Shown: piece after piece, positions 29,632 through 37,245 of the stretch
Numbering within the stretch: the stretch's first letter is position 1
Layout: each line of letters starts with the position of its first letter
NCBI GenBank assembly: GCA_025363775.1
Contig: JANYLG010000061.1
Location: forward strand, 1-45,032
Length of the DNA stretch: 45,032 bases
From: Acidobacteriota bacterium
GTDB lineage: Bacteria; Acidobacteriota; Vicinamibacteria; Vicinamibacterales; Fen-181
Reading direction: 5' to 3'
The notes under the pieces: model-generated
The model's database searches: none
What the model saw: the letters and a program-made list of their open reading frames with translations, nothing else
Told to the model about the DNA's origin: nothing
Translations under genes and position numbers: made by a program

Positions 29632-31173
29632 GTGGCCAAACCTACCGTCACCGACACCGATATCCAGCGGCTCGACGAAGAGCGCGAGCGGGCTGATGTG
29701 CTGTACAACGAGGCGTTGACGAACGTCGATCGCGCCCTCGTGCACCCCGAGGGCCTGCCCGACCCGCCACCGCCGACCGAACAGCAGCAGGTTCCCCGAC
29801 TCAACCGGCTCTGGGAGATCATCCCGGCGAACCCGATTCCCTTCGGCGGCTGGCGGGCGCGCCTGGGCTCGATCGCCTGGCGGGTGCTCGCGCCGATCGC
29901 GCAGAAGCAGCAGGAGTTCAACTCCGCGCTCGTCGAGCACGTGAACCGCCAGGTCGCCAACGAGCAGCAGGCCCGCCAGGCGTCCGCCGCGCTGATCGAA
30001 TCGGTCCGGCGTGAATTCGACGCCCTGGCCCGCTTCCAGTCCCACCTGATCCGGTACCTCCAGCAGATCACGCTCTACGTGGACACGAAGGACCGCCAGG
30101 AGATCGGACTGCTGCGACGAGAGCTGGAGGAGCGGACCATCGCGCTGGCGGCCGGACTGAACGGCGTGAGCGACGAGCTGCTCCGGCGATGGGAATCGAC
30201 GGTGGCGCGCCAGCAGCGCTTCAGCACGCAGGTCTCCTCGATTGCCGCCGCACAGGACGAGTTCCGCATCACGGCGGCCGGCTTCCAGCGCACGTCCCAC
30301 ATGCTGAAGCGCGAGCTCGAGCGGCTCGTGGCCTCCGGAACGCTGGCGGGGCGGGGCGGCGCCCCGCCAGCCACCTCACCGTCGGCTGCGCCAACGACGC
30401 CCGCCGCGCCGGCCGCAGGCGCGCCGGCCCAGGGCGCCGCCAATTCGCGGCCGGAAACACTCGGCACGTGGCTCGACTCGGCCACGTACGTCGGGTTCGA
30501 GGACACCTTCCGCGGTTCGACCGAGGACATCCGGACACGTGCGCTCGACTACCTGCCCTTGTTCGAAGGCTCGTCGGACGTCGTTGATATCGGCTGCGGC
30601 CGCGGCGAGTTCCTCGAACTGCTCGGCACCCACGGCATCAAGGGCCGCGGGGTGGACATCAACCACGAAATGGTCGAACGGTGCCGGCTGCGCGGCCTCG
30701 ATGTCGCGGAAGGCGATGCGGTTCAGTACCTGGACGCGCAGGCGGACGGCTCGCTCGGCGGCGTGCTCGCCGTGCAGGTGGTGGAGCACTTCCAGGCCGA
30801 CCAGCTGGTACGGATGCTGGATCTGGCGTACCACAAGCTGCGGCCCGGTTCACGGATCGCGCTCGAGACGATCAACCCGGCGTGCTGGTACGCCTTCTTC
30901 GCCAGCTACATCCGGGACATCACGCACGTGCATCCGATTCACCCCGACACGTTGCGCTACCTCCTGATCGCGAGCGGCTTCCAGCGCGTCGAGATTCGGT
31001 ATCGCGAGCCCTACCCCGAGCGGGACAAGCTCCAGCTCACCCCGGTCGCCTCGCTGGCCAAGGTGGCCCCGGGGCTTACCGAGATGGGCGAGACGTTCAA
31101 CGACAACGTCTTCAAGATCAATTCGCTCCTGTTCACCTACCAGGATTACGCAGCCATCGGGGAGAAGATCTAG
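29632..31173 (+). CDS. Coiled-coil-linked class I SAM methyltransferase
   Basis: The 513-aa product has three parts. Residues about 90-235 are helical and coiled-coil-like (QKQQEFNSALVEHVNRQ, LRRELEERTIALAAG, RTSHMLKRELERL). Residues about 238-275 are an Ala/Pro/Gly/Thr linker. Residues about 280-513 are a Rossmann methyltransferase with motif I DIGCGRGEFLELL (319-331), the acidic GVDINHEMVERC and AVQVVEHFQADQLVRML. WbdD-type O-antigen terminators also join a methyltransferase to a coiled coil, so a role in capping glycan chains is possible; this is inference. GTG at 29632 is preferred because the frame upstream is low quality. The DUF3108 gene follows after 3 bp. Confidence 0.82.
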   Translation: MAKPTVTDTDIQRLDEERERADVLYNEALTNVDRALVHPEGLPDPPPPTEQQQVPRLNRLWEIIPANPIPFGGWRARLGSIAWRVLAPIAQKQQEFNSALVEHVNRQVANEQQARQASAALIESVRREFDALARFQSHLIRYLQQITLYVDTKDRQEIGLLRRELEERTIALAAGLNGVSDELLRRWESTVARQQRFSTQVSSIAAAQDEFRITAAGFQRTSHMLKRELERLVASGTLAGRGGAPPATSPSAAPTTPAAPAAGAPAQGAANSRPETLGTWLDSATYVGFEDTFRGSTEDIRTRALDYLPLFEGSSDVVDIGCGRGEFLELLGTHGIKGRGVDINHEMVERCRLRGLDVAEGDAVQYLDAQADGSLGGVLAVQVVEHFQADQLVRMLDLAYHKLRPGSRIALETINPACWYAFFASYIRDITHVHPIHPDTLRYLLIASGFQRVEIRYREPYPERDKLQLTPVASLAKVAPGLTEMGETFNDNVFKINSLLFTYQDYAAIGEKI

Positions 31174-31176
31174 AAA

Positions 31177-32016
31177 ATGATGACGCCCGGACTCGTGCGA
31201 GCGGCGGTCGGCCTCCTGGTTGTGCTCCTCGGGGTCGCCCATGCAGATGCCCAGAAGCCCCGGAGGCGGTCGGCCGCACCGAAGGTCGCCGCGCCCGCGG
31301 CCACCCGGCCCGCGGCCCCGCCCGCCATGGACAGGACGGTGCCGTTCCGCCCAGGCGAAACGCTCACCTACGACATCGCGTGGTCTTCGTACCTGACGGC
31401 AGGCGTCGCCACGCTCGCGGTCAGGGACAAGCGCCCATCGGGAGCATCATCCGCGTACTACATCGTCGCCGAGGGGCGCCCCACCGGGATTCTGTCGAAG
31501 CTCTACACGCTCTACTACAAGGCGGATACCCTGCTCGACTCGCGGGTGCTCCTGCCCCAGCGCGGCTCAATCTACAGCCAGGAAGGCAACCGGCAGCGGA
31601 CGCGCATCACGGTATTCGATCATGCGGCGCAACGTGCGGAGTACGAGGTCAAGACGACAACGGACATGAAATCGTCGGTCGCCCTGGGGCGGTACTCGCA
31701 GGACGCGCTCTCGGCGTTGTACGCCCTGCGCGCTGTTCCCATGAAGGAGAACTCCCGCCTCACGATGCCGGTGTGCGACGGCGGGAAGATGTTTCGGGTC
31801 CAGTTCGTTATTGGACGGACCGAGCCGGTGCGGATTGGCACGACGTCGATCCAGGCCTTCCGGGTGACGCCCACTATTGTTGACGCAACGGGCGCCATTG
31901 TCGGCCGGCCCATGACGCTGTGGATGTCCGCCGACGATCGCCAGCTGCCGTTGAAACTGCAGGCGGACCTGGCGATGGGCAGCATCAATCTGATCCTCCG
32001 CGACGCCGCCCGGTAG
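31177..32016 (+). CDS. DUF3108 domain secreted protein
   Basis: The 279-aa product has a signal peptide (MMTPGLVRAAVGLLVVLLGV, cut near AHADA) and a short Ala/Pro/Arg-rich region. The DUF3108 domain (about 55-275) begins PFRPGETLTYDIAWSSYLTAG and contains SKLYTLYYKADTLLDSR and YSQDALSALYALR. Members are predicted periplasmic or outer-membrane beta-barrel-like proteins of unknown role, often beside cell-envelope genes. It starts 3 bp after the methyltransferase gene, so the two are co-transcribed. It converges on the flippase gene. Confidence 0.88.
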   Translation: MMTPGLVRAAVGLLVVLLGVAHADAQKPRRRSAAPKVAAPAATRPAAPPAMDRTVPFRPGETLTYDIAWSSYLTAGVATLAVRDKRPSGASSAYYIVAEGRPTGILSKLYTLYYKADTLLDSRVLLPQRGSIYSQEGNRQRTRITVFDHAAQRAEYEVKTTTDMKSSVALGRYSQDALSALYALRAVPMKENSRLTMPVCDGGKMFRVQFVIGRTEPVRIGTTSIQAFRVTPTIVDATGAIVGRPMTLWMSADDRQLPLKLQADLAMGSINLILRDAAR

Positions 32017-32043
32017 GCGCACGGTGGCCGGGAGGAACACAGG

Positions 32044-33495
32044 CTAGCGGGCGAGAAACTCGTCGCGGATCATCGCGATGTCTGTCCGCCTCACCGCCCT
32101 GAACACGACGAGCCCGACGGCGTATGCCGCCGCGCCGGCAGCCACCTGGACCGGGAACGCAGCGGACCGCACGAAGAGGAGCGCGCCTGCCATCAGCGCC
32201 GCCGAGGCGGCGGCCGCGAACACGGTGCGGCTCGCCTCCACCCGCGCGATTCGGCGGGACGCGAAGACGAGCGTCACCAGGACCACACCTTCCGCGCACA
32301 GCGTGGCGACCGCGGGGCCGAGCAAGTGCAGGCGGGGAATCAACATGAGGTTGGCGACCACGTTGACGACCGCCCCGGCGATGGCCGTGTGCAGGTACGA
32401 CCGCTGCTCTCCGGCGGCAAGGAGGGCATACCCAAATGGCACGTTCGTGAAGATCAGGACCACGCTCGGAGCGAGCCACTGGAACACCGGCACGCTGTCC
32501 TCGTATCCCGGTCCGTAGACGAAGGGGACGAGTGAAGACGCGACGAGCGCCCCACCGACAGCGAGCGGCACGCCGGCCAGCACCATCACACGGAGTCCGA
32601 GCCGCATCACCCGTTCGAACGGCTCCCGCCCCTGGACGTGAAGCGCGGCAAGCCGCGGGTAGATGGTCGCCCCGAACATCGATGAAATTGTGGACAGGAA
32701 CAGGACGATCCGCTGCGGAGCCGAGTAGAGGCCCGCAGCCCGCTCGCCCTCGAACAATCCGAGCGCCACGAGGCCGAATCCGACGTAGACCTGGATAACG
32801 ATGAACGAAAGGCCGACCGGGGCGGCCTCGCGCAGCGTGGCGATCCAGCGGGCCCGGTTGAACCGGACGGGAGTTGGACCATAGGCGCGGCGGAACAGCA
32901 GGAACAGCACGCACGACGCGCAAGAGAGTCCCGTCACGGAAGCCAGGGGCACGACCAGCAGGGCGCCGCCCCCGCGCACCAGGGCTACGACCAGCAGGAA
33001 CCACAGGCCGGCGGCGGTCAGGCGCGACAGCCCGACCAGTTCCATCCGCTCCAGGCCGCCAAAGGCCCACTCGAGCGAGAGTGCCACCGGCGCGAGCGAA
33101 AGGCCGAACGCCAGCATCAGCCATCCGACCGGGCGGACCCAGTTGATGGCGATCGCCGCCAGCACGAGTGCGCTTCCCGCGAGCGCGGCATTCGCCAGCC
33201 GGCAGCCCGTCAACTCGGCGACCGTCGCGGCGGCGTGCTCCCGGTCGGCCGCCACCCGCCGGCGGCCGAACATGTCGAGGCCCATGTCGGCCGCCAGCCG
33301 GAAATACAGGACGACCGCCTGTGCCAGCGTCACCTGGCCGAGGGCGTCGGCGCCAAGCACCCGCGCCAGGTAGATGATGATCAGGAAATTCAGAATCTGC
33401 GACGTCCACGCCGACGCGGACAGCGACAGGAAGTTGCCGAGCATGCTGCGTCGGGCGAGCGCCGCACTCGCACCGGGCGCGTGGCGCCCGGTCAT
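32044..33495 (-). CDS. Polysaccharide flippase (Wzx/MOP family)
   Basis: The 483-aa product is a polytopic membrane protein with about 12-14 helices. It begins with a cytoplasmic segment, then RRSMLGNFLSLSASAWTSQI and FLIIIYLARVLGADALGQVT, the usual opening of Wzx/RfbX-like flippases. Such proteins move undecaprenyl-linked repeat units to the periplasmic face. ATG at 33495 overlaps the upstream glycosyltransferase stop by 4 bp (ATGA). It is the last gene of a four-gene coupled operon that starts at 36045. Confidence 0.92.
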   Translation of the reverse strand: MTGRHAPGASAALARRSMLGNFLSLSASAWTSQILNFLIIIYLARVLGADALGQVTLAQAVVLYFRLAADMGLDMFGRRRVAADREHAAATVAELTGCRLANAALAGSALVLAAIAINWVRPVGWLMLAFGLSLAPVALSLEWAFGGLERMELVGLSRLTAAGLWFLLVVALVRGGGALLVVPLASVTGLSCASCVLFLLFRRAYGPTPVRFNRARWIATLREAAPVGLSFIVIQVYVGFGLVALGLFEGERAAGLYSAPQRIVLFLSTISSMFGATIYPRLAALHVQGREPFERVMRLGLRVMVLAGVPLAVGGALVASSLVPFVYGPGYEDSVPVFQWLAPSVVLIFTNVPFGYALLAAGEQRSYLHTAIAGAVVNVVANLMLIPRLHLLGPAVATLCAEGVVLVTLVFASRRIARVEASRTVFAAAASAALMAGALLFVRSAAFPVQVAAGAAAYAVGLVVFRAVRRTDIAMIRDEFLAR

Positions 33496-34757
33496 GGCCG
33501 CCCCCTCGTCGTCTTGTCGAGCCGGTCGGACCGGACGGATCGGACGACCCGCTCCAGCTCCCTGAGTGTCCTGCCGGTCACCTCGCTCCACGACGGCCAC
33601 GGCGGGATGCCGGAGGCGACGCGGCAAATCTCCTCGGGATCCTCGCAGAGCCTCGTCAGGCACGAGCGCAACGCGTCGACATCCCCTGGCGGTACCAGCC
33701 ACCCGCCGCGTCCGTCGCTGAACATCTCGGGGATCCCGCCAATACGGCTCGCGACAACCGGCCGGCCGTGGGCGAACGACTCGACGATCACCGACGGCTG
33801 ATTCTCGAGGCAGTCCGAGGGCACGACGACAACGTCGACGCTGTCCAGGAAGCTGCCGGCGCCAGGTGCAAACGGTTCGAGCGTCGCCGCACAGCCGGGG
33901 TGCGCGTGCCGAAAGGCCGCGATCGCGTTCTCGTCGCGGAAGCCGCGGATCGTCAGCAGGCGCGACAGCGAACCTGCACAAGCCTCGGCGAGGATGTCGA
34001 CACCCTTCTTCGGCAGGATCGCGCCAAGGTACCCGAACCGAACGGCACCGGCCTTCGGGGACAGCGGCTGCATGGCGGCGGCCGGATCGCTGCCGTTCGG
34101 GATCACCACCGCCTCCCTCGGCGTCACGCCCCGGGCCTCGATTTCGGCCAGCACCGACCGTGACGGTGAGATCACGCCGTCGACGGCGGCAAGGACGCGA
34201 GCGACAATCCGTCTTCGCCACGCGAGCAGCAACGATGCCGCCTCCCGCAGCCCGGGCGGGACGCTCCGGCCAAATCGAACCGCATAAAGGCACTGCGTGC
34301 ACCGGGACGGCGATCCACCTGGACACACCGGCTGGTCGAATGCGACGAGCGAATACGACGGGCACGCCAGGTAGTGGTCGTGGAGAACCAGCACCGACGG
34401 GTAGCCACGCCGACGGGCCATCTCTGGCAACCGCAGCGACAAGCGAACGAGGTGGTGAAACAGGACGACGTCCGGTTGGAACCGCCTCAGCGCGCTGGCA
34501 AAGGCGAATTCCGCGCGTGGCCTGGCGATCGAGATCAGGACCTGGGCCCTGGGGGCCACGAAGGGCACGCGGTAGCACCGCACGCCGGTCAGACCTTCGG
34601 CCTCGAGTTCCGCCACTGAAGGAAGTCGCCGGCCGGCGTAGAGCACGCCGACCTCGTGACCCCCGCGCAGCATTTCACGCACCTGCCGCATCGCCACCCG
34701 CTCGGCTCCGAAACATGGCTCCGGGAGGAAGTTGTGGAGCGCGACGAGAATCCTCAT
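33492..34757 (-). CDS. Glycosyltransferase family 4
   Basis: The 421-aa GT-B protein begins MRILVALHNFLPEPCFGAER. The donor domain has VRFGYLGAILPKKGVDILAE, and the family EX7E-like segment is ENQPSVIVESFAHGRPVVAS followed by IGGIPEMFSDGRGGWLVPPG. A Cys-containing CPGGSPSRCTQCLYAVRFG insert (about 165-183) is typical of a subgroup of GT4 proteins. The donor sugar is unknown. Both ends overlap neighbours by 4 bp, the 110-aa membrane protein gene upstream and the flippase gene downstream, so all are likely translated together. Confidence 0.9.
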   Translation of the reverse strand: MRILVALHNFLPEPCFGAERVAMRQVREMLRGGHEVGVLYAGRRLPSVAELEAEGLTGVRCYRVPFVAPRAQVLISIARPRAEFAFASALRRFQPDVVLFHHLVRLSLRLPEMARRRGYPSVLVLHDHYLACPSYSLVAFDQPVCPGGSPSRCTQCLYAVRFGRSVPPGLREAASLLLAWRRRIVARVLAAVDGVISPSRSVLAEIEARGVTPREAVVIPNGSDPAAAMQPLSPKAGAVRFGYLGAILPKKGVDILAEACAGSLSRLLTIRGFRDENAIAAFRHAHPGCAATLEPFAPGAGSFLDSVDVVVVPSDCLENQPSVIVESFAHGRPVVASRIGGIPEMFSDGRGGWLVPPGDVDALRSCLTRLCEDPEEICRVASGIPPWPSWSEVTGRTLRELERVVRSVRSDRLDKTTRGRP

Positions 34758-35086
34758 CGGCCGGTCTCCGCGGGACCCGGCCCGGGACGGTCGCCGCCTT
34801 CGAGGAGGTGAACGGCGGCGGGGCAGCTGAAGAGGAGCGGCACGAGCAGCAACGGCAGGGCGAGGTCGAACAGGCGCGGGTCCCAGAGAGGCCTCAACGC
34901 CGTCATGGACCCGGGACGCCGCCGCGACCCATAGACACCGGCCGTCACAACGGCCAGGTCACCGGCCGCGAGGATCATCCAGGGCATGCCGGCGCGCGGG
35001 GCGTACTTCGCAAGAACCAGCAGGTTCACGACCACGATCGCCGTCAACGAGACGACCATCATCGTGCAGTGACGGGTAACGGTCAT
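34754..35086 (-). CDS. Small membrane protein in the glycan operon
   Basis: This 110-aa protein has two or three hydrophobic segments: MMVVSLTAIVVVNLLVLAKY, PWMILAAGDLAVVTAGVYG and LALPLLLVPLLFSCPAAVHL. I recognise no family. Its ATG overlaps the GT2 gene stop, and its stop overlaps the GT4 start, by 4 bp each. That argues strongly that the gene is real even though it is short. A helper for the flippase or a chain-length role is possible from position alone. Confidence 0.75.
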   Translation of the reverse strand: MTVTRHCTMMVVSLTAIVVVNLLVLAKYAPRAGMPWMILAAGDLAVVTAGVYGSRRRPGSMTALRPLWDPRLFDLALPLLLVPLLFSCPAAVHLLEGGDRPGPGPAETGR

Positions 35087-36045
35087 GGCCGCGATCCCTC
35101 GGCGGCGCGCCCACGTTCCGCCGCGCGGTTGCGCATCTGCTTCACAGCCTGGAGGACGGCCTTGATCGCGCGATGAGGGAGGCAGGCGCCGGCCAGCAGC
35201 GCAGCCGCCGTGACCGTCGGCTTGATCGCCAACGAGCGTCGAAGGAACAGGCGCGCCCGCCGATGGTTGCCGCGCACCAGGTGGAGGATTCCCCAATGCA
35301 GGTGCGCATCCGCCATGATGACACCACGGTGGGGCGCGTAGCGGTCCGGGCAGCGCGTCAGAGCACGCCCGATTACACGGTAGTAGTCGTCTTCCGACCG
35401 TGCACCGTCCCATCGCTTGGAATAACTTCCCGGCGTATCGTGAAACACCGCGAGGGGTTCAGCGATCTCGACGATGCGAAACGACTCGCCGATTCGGATC
35501 CAGAGATCGAGTTCATCGTGCGACTGGAGCGACTCGTCGAGCGGTCCGACACGTTCGAGGGCACTCCGCCTGCACGTGGCGCCCGAGGTCTGCACATAAC
35601 TCGACGGCCACAGGTACTCGGGAAACGTCCGGCACTTCTTGTAGGCCTCGCCGTAGATGTCGCGGCCCCCGTCTGGGTAGACACGGTGCAGACGGCAGAA
35701 CGTCGCGCCAACAGACGGGTCGTCGAGCATCGGCGCGACGCCTTTCTCGATCCTGCCCGGCAGCCATTCGTCGTCGGCGTCGAGGAACGCCACGAATCTG
35801 CCGCGAGACTCGCTGATGCCGCGGTTCCGCGCCGCCGCCGCCCCGCGCTTCGGCTGAGCCACGAGGCGGACCTGCGGGGCGAAGCGCGCCACTGCCTCCC
35901 GCGTGTCGTCGGTCGAGCCGTCGTCCACGACGACGACGTCGAGCGACGGATACTGCTGGTGAAGCGCCGACTCGATCGCCCGGGCAATGGTCCGCCCGCA
36001 GTTGTAGGCGGGGATGACGACACTGACGAGAGAGGTGTGCTCCAC
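35083..36045 (-). CDS. Glycosyltransferase family 2
   Basis: The 320-aa protein has a GT-A fold: VSVVIPAYNCGRTIARAIES (8-27), VVVVDDGSTDDTREAV, GAAAARNRGISESRGRFVAF and the metal-binding FLDADDEW. Specificity is unknown. The C-terminal part contains a helical region with RGNHRRARLFLRRSLAIKP, as in several GT2 proteins of O-antigen clusters. It starts with GTG and is the first gene of the operon 36045-32044. A perfect TATAAT lies 20 bp upstream of the start codon. Confidence 0.92.
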   Translation of the reverse strand: MEHTSLVSVVIPAYNCGRTIARAIESALHQQYPSLDVVVVDDGSTDDTREAVARFAPQVRLVAQPKRGAAAARNRGISESRGRFVAFLDADDEWLPGRIEKGVAPMLDDPSVGATFCRLHRVYPDGGRDIYGEAYKKCRTFPEYLWPSSYVQTSGATCRRSALERVGPLDESLQSHDELDLWIRIGESFRIVEIAEPLAVFHDTPGSYSKRWDGARSEDDYYRVIGRALTRCPDRYAPHRGVIMADAHLHWGILHLVRGNHRRARLFLRRSLAIKPTVTAAALLAGACLPHRAIKAVLQAVKQMRNRAAERGRAAEGSRP

Positions 36046-36065
36046 GTGAAGTCCCTGCGCCCGCC

Positions 36066-36071
36066 ATTATA
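36066..36071 (-). promoter_or_regulatory. -10 box TATAAT of the glycan operon
   Basis: The complement of 36066-36071 is a perfect TATAAT, 20 bp before the GTG of the family 2 glycosyltransferase gene. No convincing -35 is visible at 16-18 bp. Confidence 0.5.
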
Positions 36072-36116
36072 GGGGAGCCCGACACTCGTCGCACGCACGC
36101 GCCGTGTCGCGGCCGG

Positions 36117-36146
36117 TTGTGGCCGAACGCGGGACTCCAGTATCAT
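36117..36146 (+). promoter_or_regulatory. Candidate promoter for the glycosyltransferase leader
   Basis: TTGTGG (36117-36122), 18 bp, TATCAT (36141-36146). The -10 and following GCG match the cold-shock promoter. It would make a leader of about 105 nt. Confidence 0.5.
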
Positions 36147-36157
36147 GCGACGATGAC

Positions 36158-36225
36158 ACCGTCTCGAGACGGTCGGCGACAAACGTGATGCAGAGCCGGA
36201 CGGCGCGGTAGCGCGCAAGACGCGC
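36158..36225 (+). promoter_or_regulatory. Structured leader with ops-like element
   Basis: A perfect 16-bp palindrome ACCGTCTCGAGACGGT (36158-36173) is followed by CGCGGTAGCGCG (36204-36215). The latter matches 10 of 12 positions of the E. coli ops pause element GGCGGTAGCGTG. It overlaps a further stem GCGCG/CGCGC (36211-36215 with 36221-36225). In enterics, ops recruits RfaH to polysaccharide operons. No RfaH-type gene lies in the window. Confidence 0.45.
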
Positions 36226-36256
36226 ATCTCGGGGGACTGGGGAACCCAAGAGACCT

Positions 36257-37210
36257 ATGAACGCTACCGGCGGGTCACGGGGTCGGCACGGGGGCGAGGG
36301 GACGCGGGCGATGTCTGCGTCCGCGGCCCGGACGTGCCCGGTGTCGGTCGTGATCGTCAACTACAAGTCGTACGAGGAACTGGACGCGTGCCTTGCGTCC
36401 CTCGAGAACGCGGGGCCACCAGGTCGAGAGGTCATCGTCGTCGACCACGATTCGTCTGCGCTGGAGCTTGCCCGCGTCCAGGCGCGCTACCCGGTCACCC
36501 GCGTGTTCGCCGTGGAGCGCAACCCGGGATTCTCGGCCGGGGTCAACACCGGCGCACACCTCGCCGCCGGACGCCACCTCCTGATCCTCAACCCCGATAC
36601 CCGCGTGGAACCAGGCGCCGTTGAGGCGATGGTCGACTACCTCGAGACGCACCCGGACACCGCGGTCGTGGGTGCGAGGGTGCAGAATCCCAGCGGCACG
36701 GTGCAGCGCTCGGCGCGGCGCTTCCCGACGATGCTCACCGGCCTTGCCGGGCGCACATCGCTGTTCACGCGGATGTGGCCCGACAACCCGTTGTCCCGCC
36801 GGGATCTGCTGGCCGATGCCTCGACGGCCGCGCCGCGCGAGGTTGACTGGGTGGCGGGGTCGTGCATGGCGGTCAAGGCCGACGCCTTCGCACAGGTCGG
36901 CGGCATGGACGAACAGTTCTTCCTCTATTGGGAGGACGCTGACCTCTGCAAGCGCCTGAAAGAGGCGGGCTGGCGCACGGTCTATCTGCCGTCTGCCGTC
37001 GTCGTCCACGACGTGGGCCGGAGCCGGCGTCATGCGCGGACCCTGTCGGTTCGCGCCTTTCACCGCAGCGCCTACTTGTACTTCGCCAAGCACCGAGCCG
37101 GGCGGTTCCGGCCGATCTCGCTGCCCGTCGCGGGCGCACTGGTGTTCGGCCGGATGGTCGCGAAGCTCGCGGTCCAGCTCATCACCCGCCGTGATCGGTC
37201 CGATCGATAG
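36257..37210 (+). CDS. Glycosyltransferase family 2, rhamnosyltransferase-like
   Basis: The 317-aa product has PVSVVIVNYKSYEELDACLA, VIVVDHDSSALELA and RNPGFSAGVNTGAHLAAG. It also has LLILNPDTRVEPGAVEAM, then VDWVAGSCMAVKADAF and FFLYWEDADLCKRLKEAGWR. This pattern is typical of WbbL-like rhamnosyl and related GT2 enzymes; specificity is inferred only. A second ATG at 36311 (MSASAARTCP) is a credible alternative start, because similarity begins right after it and GAGGGG precedes it. The gene is alone on the plus strand, behind a structured leader. Confidence 0.9.
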   Translation: MNATGGSRGRHGGEGTRAMSASAARTCPVSVVIVNYKSYEELDACLASLENAGPPGREVIVVDHDSSALELARVQARYPVTRVFAVERNPGFSAGVNTGAHLAAGRHLLILNPDTRVEPGAVEAMVDYLETHPDTAVVGARVQNPSGTVQRSARRFPTMLTGLAGRTSLFTRMWPDNPLSRRDLLADASTAAPREVDWVAGSCMAVKADAFAQVGGMDEQFFLYWEDADLCKRLKEAGWRTVYLPSAVVVHDVGRSRRHARTLSVRAFHRSAYLYFAKHRAGRFRPISLPVAGALVFGRMVAKLAVQLITRRDRSDR

Positions 37211-37245
37211 TCCCGCGGATCAGACCCTCTCGAGATCCTTCCGCG

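Noticed and set aside
36141-36256. c-di-GMP-I (GEMM), c-di-AMP or cobalamin riboswitch in the leader
   Set aside because: Fragments resemble GEMM (GATGCAGAGCC) and a B12 box (CCCAAGAGACCT), and GGGGGAC recalls ydaO. The remaining conserved cores and the required order of helices are missing, so I describe it only as a structured leader.
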